DNA from: Cyclina sinensis
Taxonomy: Eukaryota; Mollusca; Bivalvia; Venerida; Veneridae
DNA length: 64,000 nt
Reading direction: 5' to 3'
Assembly: GCA_012932295.1 (NCBI GenBank)
Contig: JAAONU010000009.1
Location: forward strand, 9,775,535 to 9,839,534
Numbering within the stretch: position 1 is the stretch's first letter; the number at the start of each line of letters is the position of its first letter. A model generated the notes under the pieces. The model saw only the letters and a program-made list of their open reading frames with translations, was not told the DNA's origin and did no database searches. This document shows, piece after piece, positions 12,264 to 23,335 of this stretch. The position numbers and the translations under genes are program-made.

Positions 12264-12400
12264 ATGTTTTGAAATTTGGTATTGGCGTGGGCAACAGAAC
12301 GAAACAACTACATTTTGATGTTATTAAGTTTCCTTTCGGTTTAAACTGTAGTATTGTATCGTTCTGTCTCGGTCGCCAATACAAAACTTCGAAACTTTTG
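12264..12400. repeat. Small imperfect fold-back repeat
   Basis: The words 'tttggtattggcg' ... 'acagaacga' near 12277-12302 are mirrored, reverse-complemented, by 'tcgttctgtctcggtcgcca' and 'atacaaaac' at 12359-12387. This gives an imperfect stem of about 40 bp around a 55-bp loop and resembles a short MITE. No flanking target duplication was confirmed. Confidence 0.4.
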
Positions 12401-13039
12401 CGAAATAATGAAGAGTACTAAATCAGCCACCATATTTTCATCGGGCACGTTCACTGTGACGGATTCAAAATGTTTCTGACGTCTTTCTGACGTATCATTA
12501 AAACATAATACGTACGCATGCGTTTGTAAGAAAAGTGTAAATATAAAGACAAAAAGTGTTTTCTTGCTATAAAAGTAACAGTATAACTTATACTGTATAA
12601 GTGTTGGTTTCGGTGAAAGTTAGCGAAAATTTCACTCGCGAACACCACATGAAGTCATTTTCACTCTATCCAAAAAAGTAAACGTGTGGGTGTGTGTTTT
12701 TTTTTTCAAAACTAACAGGATAAAAGGAGATGGGCGAAGACTATAAAAGCAAAGATGTAAATTGGTAATCATCAGATTTACGTATAAATCACATTTTCAG
12801 AGAATACACTTGAAGGGAAAACGTACTGCACAGTGAAGTACATGTACTACTATTACAATGAAAACAATAAGTGTCACTATAAGATGTAAATGCCTCCGAA
12901 GTGGTGCTTTGACCTTTGAGCCGAAAACAAGATGAAAATAAATTATAGATACTTCAAAAGAAGTGATTATTTTTAACAATTTGATATCAAAGATAATGTC
13001 AGTATATATGTCATCTGGAAGATCTCTCCCAAAGGAATG

Positions 13040-13440
13040 ATGTATTCAAAAGAAGTGTTTTTCGACAATGTCACCTTAAGGTCAAGGTCATTAAGAGGTC
13101 AAGATAACAAAATATGTATTTGGAAGTTTTCTCCCAAAAGGTTGTTGTGTGCAAACAGGAACTAAATCTTTTTAGTAATAAGGGAGTTATGGCCAATATT
13201 AAGTATTTTTGACAACTGAACCTTCGAGGTCAATGCCATGTAGAGGTGCAGGTCAAATGAATATAAGTCACTTAGAAATGGGGTGTTATGTTCAAGAATG
13301 AAGTAAACCCATTTACTAATAAGGAAGTTATTGGCGTTTTGACAATTGGATCTATGAGATCAAGGTCATTCAGGGGTAAAGGTTAAACAAATATATGCCA
13401 GTGGGAAGGTCTTCTCGGACGGACGGACTGACATCCTACG
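13040..13440. repeat. Dispersed 'gaccttgacct'-type repeat
   Basis: The block contains recurring phrases 'aaggtcaaggtcattaagag', 'aataagggagttatggcc' and 'gaggtcaatgccatgtagag', and ends in 'ggacggacggactgac'. This is the style of a dispersed non-coding repeat very common in bivalve genomes. No coding content. Confidence 0.5.
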
Positions 13441-13634
13441 GATTCATAATAAAATTCAGACTCTGCAGCCTTTTGCCTAACTATAAATTTTTCTATGAAT
13501 AAATGCATTAATTAGACGGGAGATGAACACTCTTTTCGTCTTGGTATGAATATCGAAGGTCAAATGATTTCATCTTTTTTTGTCGTTTCGCATTTCATTT
13601 TTCGAAATGCTTCACATGGCTTTTGCTATTTAGA

Positions 13635-16600
13635 TCACACATATTCGCCTCCATTCAAGCCTTTGGTCTCAATACGACGTTCTTTGAACTTCCGATACAA
13701 ATTTTCTATGATCTGAGCAGTTAAAATATCGGTTGCGTTCCTTGCAGCCACGCGTAGTACATAGAAACCGTCGAATCTTAAGTATGACATCACGAAGCGA
13801 TGAACCAATCGTCTTTCACCTTCACCTCTGTAAGAAATAACACTGTCGTAATGTCAAATACTTCCTTATAAAATCCACTCTTTTCAAATGGAACATTGTT
13901 GCATAGAAATTTGTACATAATGACATAAGGCTCGTGACGCAAAGAAACACCAACCAAAACCAAATGAACAAAAATATTTTGGAATTGAACAAATTAATTG
14001 GAAGAACGCACTGAACTGTCCATCTTTGCACGTTCATCATTTGACGTATTTGGAAATCACATAAAGTGACTCGTGGAAACCGTGGTGACTGCTTCATGTA
14101 GTCCGGATTCTCGTCTGCCAGTCCAGTCAGTATCTCAAAACCCCATGCTGCAAAGTCTTTGCCGAGGAACGCATTTAGAGCAAAATATTGCATAAAAGCG
14201 TTTGTGAAGTAAAGAAATTTTACAAATATTGCTGACGTAATGAAGTGGTTTCCATATCGTCTTCCGCAAACAAAACACGAGTACTGAGATATTTTCTGTT
14301 TGATTTGAAGACAACAGACGTCACGATACTGTTCCGATGTCTGTAACCAACTGTCCAAGTAGTCCGTCAGTTCTGACAGTTTCTCGTCTCGCTCCGCTTT
14401 TGGTGACAGCTGTAAGGCATATATAAGTCCGAGAACCTGTAATGTAATACTTAAAGAATAAACACATTATAATAAGGCAACCGTAGAATGAGATTACGTA
14501 TTTTTTAATTCATTGAGGTCTTACAAAGTATGTTTTACTATATCACTAATATCAGTAACAGAATCATCGCAACATTTTCGTGCTAAAATATAACTAAGGC
14601 TTGTTACTGATCCATTTGAAACTCTGGCAATATACAACAGAATACACCGGAACCATTTACTAGTATATAGAAAAATAAGCAACAGGCTAGCGCGCTTACT
14701 TTGTCAATGCTGATAGAGGACGAGTAGGTGAGCACTTTCCATGTGATACGAGGTAACTTAAACAACATGGCCATAAACAGCAGTATGAACGGCACCCACT
14801 GGTAATATGTTAACTGGGTTTCCCTCCTTGTGTCAGGGTCTGCGGGTATAATGTTCTCCACTGGAATGTGGTAAGTGTTCGATACCCAGCATATCTAAGA
14901 AGACAAATATTCATGAGCAGAGGCTTGAAAATAACCATATACTAGAAATAAATTTATTACGAACTGTTACATAATAATTATGAGGTTTGCATAAAAGTAT
15001 TTCACATAATAGAAACTAATCTTGTTCAAATACACAATCAGCCAATCAAGATGGCCGTGAATGCTTCTATATGTTTTAACAATTTTGGTGAAATAAATGT
15101 TTTTCACAAACCTGATTGGCATAGTGTACGTGTGCATCAGTGAATTGGGCGGGACACCAGCACTGTATAGCATCGCCTACATACTGTTTTGTACTGACAA
15201 CTATAGTGAATATAACCAGTAACATGGTTGTATAGTGATGGCTGAGTCGATCTATAAAATCATCGTCATTACGGAGTTTCCCGAGTCCAGCATAACTTCC
15301 GACGGACCCAAGCACTTTGTCAAGCCTAAAAAATAGAAACAGAAATATTATTTCAAAGAATTCATTTTTAAACTGCCTTTCTTACGGCATAACGTCAAAC
15401 GTTACATCTATTCATAAATGGTCAACTTGGCTAACGGTCATTCATTAGTAGTTTGTTGTCTTAAACTGCATTTAATCTTACGGATGATAGGTTTGTGGAA
15501 CAGAATCTCACTGAAAGAACTTGTAAGAACTTGTAAATGACGCCCCAAATAATGAAACAGTGCTAAAAGTCATAACTCGTTCAGATTTAGAAAACATGTA
15601 ATATTATATATGATGCATGTCTGTAGTCCGTGTCTATAAACACAAAGCAGTCAAGTAGAAAATACTCGATAAACTATGTTACACTTTTTGTCTTCCTTGA
15701 ACCTCATCTCCCTGAAATGTATAGGAAGTGAGCAGTAGCAGTACGCAGCAGTAGAAAAGTAGCAGTACGTGAACTGTGTTTGAACTACAAACGAATAGTA
15801 TGAATAGTTAACAAGCAGGCACGAACACATAGATATCAAAGGTAATGTCTAAGGTCTACTCCCATCTGCAAATAGGCAAAACAAGTTGAAAGAACGCAGA
15901 ATAAAAAAAACCCTATTTGTTTTACTTTCTATCAGCGGGGATATAAGATGGTTCAAAGGCATTACATCTGTAGGAATTCTGTTCGCTGCAAGACGGCTAA
16001 TTTGCTACAGCAATACAAATACTTCTTCAGTACGCTAGCATGTCACGTGACACCTATTGAGACAAAAATTCATTTATCTGACAATGCGTTTTATATGTTC
16101 TTAATTAACTCGTGCATTAGTAACACATAACTGTCAAGAATGATTTACTTTGGGAGAACTGAAGCTGCATCCTACATGGCAATCAATTTTCTGACGATGT
16201 TTTTTCAACTGTTATTTCGCTGCTTCCGAAGTACAAAAATATTACTCAGTTCTACGTAGAAGGAATGACTTAATTTTCGCATATAACTAGCTAATGAGAA
16301 TATTTTTATGTAAAAAATATCTAATAAAATATTGCTTTACGTCAATATTTTAATGGCGATGGTATACAGAATACAGATGTGATTATGGCAAATAATACCT
16401 TCATTATTTCATAAACATCCATTATATCTCGTTCCTCCCATTGCCTTTCATTTTTTTCATTTTTTATCTCCTCCATTACAACGTGACAGAAACAAATGAA
16501 GCTTTACAGGGATATGTCTTGTATAAAATTCTACCAAAGGTAATTCATAAACATCAATCCTCTACAAAGTTTTGACGGATATTGTAAACAAAGACACCGC

Positions 16601-19600
16601 GTGGTTTAAAGCTTTGAAATATGGCATGCATGTAACTTTGTCTAATGGACCTCTAATAAGATTGTTTAAACCTATTTATGTTTCTAACGTCAGTAATGGT
16701 TCCCGTCCCAGTTGCCACATGCTTTCCTCAAGTACATTTTATCTAGATCTGTGACAGAGGTCCTTTAAAAGTACAGATACTTTTGTTTTCTTTTACTTGA
16801 CTTACTGAGTTAAAAGTGAAGCAATGGCTCGTTTTTATTGATATGAACTGTTTGAAAATTATTTTGTCTACTAGTGTTATCTTAATAAAAACATTTTACT
16901 TCATACCAAAATTATTCTGTAACACACTTATTCTTACAATATGTATGAAAAGTGCGTACATGTATAATAAATAAAGATTTCATTCTTTAAAACAGTGTCT
17001 GACTTTTCGTGTACCAGCCAAATGAACAGTGTAAGATATCAATTTATTTTATGCCTACCAATGAAATATAGGGAAATATCAGTGAGATAAAAGTGATAAT
17101 ACACTGTTTTGAATCAGTTAATTACCATTTTGATAATACACTGTTTGTGCCGGAACTACTGCTTGATGAAACTTCAGGAATTTCCCCACCACAAGAGAAT
17201 CCGCTGTATTTCAGACTGTGACAGCGAGTGAAATTTATTTACCTCGTTAAATCCAATTATAATATTGAATTCCTGAGCCTAACTAGTTGTGAACAATGAT
17301 GAAATTCGCCATAAATTATTTAAAATGTCTGATTTGTTTACATAACTCACATGGACAATATCCAATATGGCCGACTTTCAATTCAATTGATTGAATATTA
17401 CTCGGTATTAATCCGCTTTTATAATTAAAGTATGTATGGCAAAAATTCAATAAATATTGATAAACTGTGTAGACAAAAATAAATGTTATTTGATGAAAGT
17501 GTATTCAGTTTATTTCAGCAGAAGTAAAGTTATCATATGCATTGGAGATTGTCTGCACTTTTTTTGTGCGGAGTAACCAAAGTACGCATTAACTGATTTG
17601 GGGCTAACCATGGGGAATTTATTGAAGGCCCTGATTAAAAATATCATTAAAAACCCATTTTTGACGTGTTGGCATAAAATAAAAAGAAAATTTGTTTGTT
17701 TTTTAGTGGAAGATGGGAATTTATTTCATCTCGTGAACAGCATATGTTGATATTTTCACTCGTGGCTGCGCCACTCGTGAAAATATCACATATGGTGTTC
17801 ACTCGATGAAATAAATTCTCATCTTCCACAAAAACAAACAAATATCCTCTATATCTGTTCGACAAATATAAAAAAACTTAAACTGGAAGTATATCGACTT
17901 TGTATACAAAATAGCATCTATTTATTATATATATATTTATACTTGTACTGTTTTTTTTTTTGCAAATCTTTTTTTCTGTTAAAGATAATACTAAAAATAA
18001 TGAAGCCCGTTTTCAATGTCGAAAAATTGCAATTTCATTCACTGCTCCCGACAGGTTTTCTAACAACAATTAGTCTTACTACAATAGATGGACTATAAAT
18101 CAAATTTCCATTCAATCTGTACAATGGTCAAAACGGTCATATTAATCCAAAATATGTTTTGGATGCAACGCTAAAGCTGTCTTACATTGACCACTTTATG
18201 TTTGCTATGTTTAATTTATTGTGCAAGCACTTTATTGTGTCCAGTAAGTTTTTGGTAAACTTTTCTAAGGTTGCAGTTGGCCGACGCCCACTTTTTTACA
18301 TTTATCAGCGTGGCTTGCCCGCTCTTGAATTTGTTCACCCACCTCGAAACTGTCATACAGGACACTTCATTGTGTCCATATGCAGCGCTCAATTCTTGGG
18401 TCAATTCTCTATCTTTCACATACACCAGGTTGGCAGTGTGTCTTTATGTAACCCTCATTTCAACAGCGTTTTTACTTCTTTGTTTTAGTGTCTATGACTA
18501 GACTTGGGAACAAACTGAATAGTGATCTTTCTATATGAATGTGCCTAATACGAGGATATATAGTGTTGTCGTGTCGGTGTATATAGTGTCGTCGTGTCGG
18601 TGTATATAGTGTCGTCGTGTCGGTGTATATAGTGTTGTCGTGTCGGTGTATATAGCCCGCGTATCAGGTTTTACCTAGAATTTCACGTTTCATCATATTA
18701 TGTGGAAATTGCAAAGTCGATAGCATTATTTAACTCGGAAAAAATCCACTTGCCCTGACCTGGATTTGAAAGAAATTTTAAACAACATCGGCCTCTGTGA
18801 TCTTGACATATGTTTTATCATACAAAAAACTGACAACATGTCTTACTAACGCAGGGACTCGGCACTATCAGGGATCGTGAAATGCAGAAGACAAAATCAA
18901 AATGGTAGAGTTTTGAGGCCTACGAACGATGCTGAAAGTCGTAAGTAGGAAATCATTTTGGATTATTTGACACATGTTTATTAATATAAGAAAAAAGCTT
19001 ATTTTGCACTTTTGCTTAAGATTGTCATAAACAACAAAATCGGCCGATGTAAAACAGATAAGCCTTTACTGGAGATTTGTTGTTACATATTTTAAACACT
19101 ACTCCTGGGCCAGTACTTACATAATAAAATGACGATTCTTTTTAATGAAAAAGTCTACATTGTATAACAAAATGCACGTAATGTAATAAAGACCATGTTG
19201 AATACAATGAAAAATGGACAAATCATAATAATGGCACAATGAAACAAAGAATGCACATAACAAACATCAATAGTGGTCAATAAAAGACAGCATGTCGTTG
19301 TATAAGTTTGGTATAATATAGATATAATTATATCTGTGAAATTAGCATAACGTCTTGGCTATACAGGTGTCTGAGATTCAGACCTTAAAGTTTTGTTTGT
19401 TTTATTCATTAGCGTGACGAGGCATAGACACACAGGAATAGACAAGTGTCCACCTTGTAAATGCAGCTGCAGTTGAATCCTTTACAGATCACCAGGGCGG
19501 AATTCCTTTTACATAACGGATGAATAAACAAAGTTCATCTTGTTCTTTTGTCTCTTTTAGTGCCAAATTTTACAGTAAACGTCCACAGAAAAACGACCTA

Positions 19601-19695
19601 AATGGAGACGTGATTTACAAAAAAAGAAGTGTCCTAACTTACCAGTCAAATACAGTCCAAGAGCTGGAGGTTTCCACACACAGACCGTTACCCAT
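13635..19695 (-). CDS. Innexin gap-junction channel protein, five coding exons
   Basis: Coding exons on the minus strand are 19695-19643, 15325-15112, 14894-14700, 14436-13862 and 13827-13635 (TGA 13637-13635). All introns are GT-AG, phases agree, and the 1230 bases encode 409 residues, a normal innexin length. Innexins form four-pass membrane channels (gap junctions or hemichannels) in invertebrates. Visible hallmarks: LGSVGSYAGLGKLRNDDDF in the cytoplasmic N-terminus; TM1 about 46-66; first-loop cysteines 73, 75 and 91; YYQWVPF at 119-125 at the start of TM2; TM3 about 222-245; second-loop cysteines 280 and 297 in FPRVTLCDF ... TVQCVLPINLFN; TM4 about 306-327; and a cytoplasmic tail of about 80 residues ending GLNGGEYV. 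The first coding exon gives only 17 residues plus two bases of a Trp codon. Its own acceptor (ttattttccag, exon start 19705) implies an upstream 5'-UTR exon not located here. The start could change if that exon is coding. Confidence 0.93.
17690..17842. repeat. Near-perfect 153-bp palindrome (fold-back element) in innexin intron 1
   Basis: Two arms of about 74 bp (17690-17763 and 17769-17842) are reverse complements with few mismatches. Left-arm words 'gtggaagatgggaattta', 'atttcatctcgtgaacag' and 'gatattttcactcgtgg' are mirrored on the right by 'ccactcgtgaaaatatc', 'gttcactcgatgaaataaa' and 'ctcatcttccac'. The centre is GC-rich (gctgcgc). It resembles a fold-back or MITE repeat of the sort dispersed in bivalve genomes. 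Confidence 0.85.
18216..18425 (-). pseudogene. Mariner-type transposase remnant (HTH region)
   Basis: The minus frame reads TQELSAAYGHNEVSCMTVSR followed by WVNKFKSGQATL, the helix-turn-helix region near the N-terminus of mariner/SETMAR-like transposases (family pattern: ELxxxYGxxxxSxxTVxRWxxxFxxG). After this the frame diverges and no DDD/D catalytic core follows, so it is a 200-bp relic. It lies in the long first intron of the innexin gene, in the same orientation. Confidence 0.6.
18557..18655. repeat. 23-bp tandem repeat, 4.3 copies
   Basis: Four units of 'tatatagtgtcgtcgtgtcg' plus 'gtg' (23 bp), alternating a T and a C at one position, followed by a partial unit. It lies in innexin intron 1. 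Confidence 0.95.
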
Positions 19696-19705
19696 TGTAT
19701 GATGT

Positions 19706-21040
19706 CTGGAAAATAAACACACTTCTTATGTTATGACGATTGTAACAGATCGTTAACGTGTCCGTAACGACAAACCTAAATAAGTTGAAGCGTTTTCTTT
19801 AACGAAACCGTTTCGCCCATACAATTTTACTTCGAATCCGTTTACTTTCACCCTGTTCGCCAGCAAACGTTTGCACAAACTTATTGAAATAAAGTATTTT
19901 TTACACGTACTGTCCTTCTAAACTGATGAATTTGGGAATAACTTCCTAAATTAAAGATAAAACTGTTCTTCATAATACCACTGGCTTGATACCTTCTTCC
20001 TAAGAATAATTCCCTATAAAGCGTAAAGAATTTTAAAAGTCGGAAAACAAGTGAAATAAAAGGGCAGTTTTTGATACGAAAATTAGGTTTACAATATTTA
20101 GTACATGTAGAGTAACATTGATTTTGCTTTTTCCACTTTCGACTGACTTTATTTACAAAGTCTGGTACAAAAAGCTTTATTACATTTAGTATCAGTACAG
20201 TAGAGATATTTCATTGAAAAATTCTAGTGTGACACGCAAAAAATGTAACGAAATGGTACAGATTTCAACAAAATACATGTAGTCTTGTGTAAAACTCTAA
20301 AGATTTCAACAAAATGTAATAGATTTCTACAAAGTTCTAGTGTAAAACGCAAAAGATTTCAATGAAATATGCTTTTATAAAACGCAAAAAAATCATTGAA
20401 ATGACTTGTATAAAACGCAAATGATTTCAACAAAATAGTCAGTATAACGCAAAAGATTTCAATAAAATAGCCGAGTGTGAAACGCTATAAAATTAAACAC
20501 AAGAGTTGTATGATGGACCCAGCCTCAAAGCGCTTTGATTTACTGGGGGCGGGGACGGTGGGAGAGGGGCGCCAACCAGTTTTGCGTACCGAACAGAAGT
20601 AAAACTTTTGAAGCCCATATATTTAGAACCAGTATAATAATCTTGCAGTGATTTATCCTTCTTTCTTTGGAAAAGATCTCTGCCGGCATGGGATTTCAGT
20701 TAAATACAGTTGTACGAACTTTTTAGAGAAATTATTATTATTATATTTTTAACATGCCTGGATGTAATGAAATTTAAAAAAGGTAACTTGAAAAAAAGTT
20801 CAACATTTTGTTTATTTACTTCAACCATCATCGTGACATGCCTGCCGGCAGAGATAATTATACTGACAGGGAAGTAACGTATGCTCAATTGTGTCCGCAC
20901 CAGTCACGTGATCTTCACATTTGACCTTTGTACTTTCGCTCAAAGTTTACTCATTGCAACTTCATGTGTTCCTCTCCGACATATGCAATATGCTAAATGT
21001 TTAATTGCAGCTTTCTTTACTCACTTAACAGTAAGCACTA
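19706..21040. other. Upstream region of the innexin first coding exon; no further exon identified
   Basis: This lies upstream of the innexin coding start on the minus strand, so a 5'-UTR exon and promoter should be here or further right. No TATA-plus-exon arrangement could be singled out. It contains a degenerate tandem repeat at 20227-20492. Confidence 0.35.
20227..20492. repeat. Degenerate ~33-bp tandem repeat, about 7 copies
   Basis: Irregular copies of 'gtgtaaaacgcaaaagattt' followed by 'caacaaaata', spaced about 31-55 bp apart and increasingly diverged toward the left edge. No coding capacity is evident. Confidence 0.75.
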
Positions 21041-21045
21041 AACAG

Positions 21046-21520
21046 CAAGGGGTAGGACCTAAATCATGTAGCTCGGTGCTTTAAGCGAGAAAATCGTGTA
21101 GTCTATGACTAATGTCGTCAGTTTTCGCGTAAATATTCAGGAATTTGGATAAATTTTCAACAGCTGTGGGGATTGTCTTGGAATATTTTTATAATGTATA
21201 CAACTAGTACCTAGCCATATATGTATGCTTACTGTAGCTGCTATTTGACAGAAGAAGAAATGTGTTAAAAAAGTTATTGAAGGGATGCCAACAAAGGTGT
21301 CCCATTCTTTGTGTGATTCTGCAATAATTTGCTTAGGTTTTTGAACTTATCAAAACATTCTGCGCCATTGAAACAATATTTCAAGTAAAAGGGCACACAG
21401 TTAAAGATTTACAACCAGTTAGGAAGATATATTATATATTATGTTAATTTTTTTTAACTTACAGACAATAAACGTGTACTTTGGGTCACTTTAAGACCAT
21501 ATTGTGTAACCTCGGTTCTT
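21046..21520 (+). repeat. Left terminal inverted repeat (475 bp)
   Basis: Reverse complement of 30021-30496. Similarity stops abruptly after 'cctcggttctt' at 21520, beyond which the two sides are unrelated. Outside the arm, AACAG directly abuts the end. Confidence 0.85.
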
Positions 21521-21892
21521 TATTGATGTTAAAGTTAAGTTTTTCAAAATAAGCATGTTGAAAAATTTTACAAAGAGTTCTGTTTGTATAATGAATTTGA
21601 ACACATGCGATTTTAAGGCTGGAAGGTTATGTAGTGCTTTTCATTGTCAGATACAAATACAATATTACAAGTAAATTTTAAACTATGAAAGGTTTTGACT
21701 TGATCACAAGTCTGCAGATTTTATTTAAAAAATCAAAATTGACAATTTTGTAGATATTACATACATGCAAACATTATATTTATAAAATCAAAAAGGACTT
21801 TCTAAGTTGTGCGAAAACAAATAGTCAACTGACAGACAGCCTGTGCCACACAGTTAAAGTAACTGTATATACTTGGTACATATAAAAACTGC

Positions 21893-21955
21893 CAATGTGG
21901 TAAGCTCCATATAGTCACTCAAAGGTGAATGGTTCAATCCCTGGACTCAACAGAA
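21893..21955 (+). repeat. tRNA-like (SINE-type) fragment
   Basis: Contains 'aatgtggtaagctccata' and a box-B-like 'atggttcaatccctggactc' about 35 bp apart, the spacing of internal Pol III promoter boxes. It does not fold as a clean tRNA, so a decayed tRNA-derived SINE is more likely. Confidence 0.3.
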
Positions 21956-22334
21956 TATCTATGCGACATTTATTCTTGGACGCCGTATCCAATGTTCATT
22001 TGCATCTTACCATTATTTCAGTTAAAAGGAAACAAATTAGAGATACACGCAAATGAGACAAGTTAGATTTCTTAAAACATTTATAGTTTTTAATGGAGTT
22101 TGAAAAATATTATCTTACTCCTTCCACAATCATATCAGTCAATATTTCTTCCGCTTTGACTGGACTATCATTAAACTTAAATGAAAAAATGAACATAAAG
22201 TTCTATGACAACATTATCATCTCTCCGTGAGTACACACAGAAAAAAAGAGAAAATTTGATGTAAAATGTATTTGCATAATTAGTTGGTTCAAATGTTTAC
22301 ATGATTACAATGTTTTTATGAAGTCTGTGTCTAC

Positions 22335-23090
22335 TTCTTCTTTCAAAAATATGATGAAACTCTAGACAAAAAGTTAAATAAATTTGACCAGAAATTTACA
22401 TCTATGTTTGATGATATGAAAAAAGAAATCAGCCTAATGAGAACAGAAGTATATGACACCAAGAAAGAGTTAAGTGAGATTAAAACCAAAGTAGATGATT
22501 TTGAAAAATCCCTTGAGTACCATGCTCAGACATTGGAAGAGAAAGATGACCATCATACTGACCAGTTAAGTAAATACAAGCATGAAATAGATGAATTGAA
22601 AACCAAACTTTTATATCAGGAAAAACATGACCGTCGCTACAATCTTTTGTTTTATGGTTTTCCAGAGGAAGAGAATGAAAACTTAGAATCAACCATGAAA
22701 ACATTCTTTAAGGAAAAACTGAAAATGCAAGGTGACAAGGTTGATGCTATGGTTATAGCAAATACACACAGATTGGCAAGTGAAGCACCAGGCCCTAAGC
22801 CTGTTATAATGAAATTTTCCAGAATGTCTGACAGAGAAATTGTATTCTCCAAAGCACTCCACCCAATCTTGCGAAAAGAAAAAAAGAGAATTCTTTCAGA
22901 TCTTCCTGTTATTATGAAAAGAGAAAGGGGAAGGCTAGCTAAAGTGGCATTTGACATTCGCCAGTCTAAGAAGGAACAAACTAGGATTGTAGAATATGGC
23001 CTGGAAGTATTTCTTGAAGTAAGAAAGGAAAAAGGTCAACCATGGAAAAGATATGAAGAAGCCAACACTGAAACTTCTGATACTGAATGA
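22335..23090 (+). CDS. LINE ORF1 protein, 5'-truncated (L1 ORF1p-like, RNA-binding)
   Basis: Open from the left target-site duplication (first in-frame ATG at 22404) to a TGA ending at 23090; 251 codons are visible. ORF1 proteins of L1-type LINEs form coiled-coil trimers that bind the element RNA. The first ~100 residues are heptad-rich and charged (DDMKKEISLMRTEV, KKELSEIKTKVDDFEKSLEY), as expected for the coiled coil. An RRM-like part follows (RRYNLLFYGFPEEENENLES ... ANTHRLASE ... KPVIMKFSRMSDRE) and then the basic C-terminal domain (LRKEKKRILSDLP ... RRERGRL-like, KVAFDIRQSKKE). The true N-terminus is missing because the element begins inside the frame. No internal stop or frameshift is seen. 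Confidence 0.85.
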   Translation, partial: FFFQKYDETLDKKLNKFDQKFTSMFDDMKKEISLMRTEVYDTKKELSEIKTKVDDFEKSLEYHAQTLEEKDDHHTDQLSKYKHEIDELKTKLLYQEKHDRRYNLLFYGFPEEENENLESTMKTFFKEKLKMQGDKVDAMVIANTHRLASEAPGPKPVIMKFSRMSDREIVFSKALHPILRKEKKRILSDLPVIMKRERGRLAKVAFDIRQSKKEQTRIVEYGLEVFLEVRKEKGQPWKRYEEANTETSDTE

Positions 23091-23157
23091 AACATTATTA
23101 AAAAAATGTTTATGATAAAAACTTTATGGTCACAAAATTAATTCTTGTGTATATGTA

Positions 23158-23249
23158 AATTTCCATGTATATATGTGAGTATATGTGTATGTATATGGGT
23201 GCATGAGTACATATGTTTGTATGTATGTATATGGGTGCAGGTGTGCATT

Positions 23250-23281
<32 letters not shown>

Positions 23282-23335
23282 TACAAGAATGTATTATGTA
23301 TCTATGTACATGAATACGTACGTACGTACGTCTAT
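23158..23335. repeat. GTAT-rich microsatellite in the LINE inter-ORF spacer
   Basis: Interrupted (GTAT)n with variants such as 'gtatatgggtgca', a clean run of about seven units near 23250-23280, and a short (GTAC)n near 23318. The open frame over it (23145-23477) is a repeat artefact. Confidence 0.85.

Larger units (their letters stand above)
10061..13634. other. Gene-free interval between repeats and the innexin 3' end
   Basis: No exon is recognised. The interval holds a weak 40-bp inverted repeat (12264-12400) and a dispersed 'gacct' repeat (13040-13440, listed separately). Open frames such as 11413-11604 and 12451-12648 (minus) are AT-rich and unlike known proteins. Confidence 0.4.
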
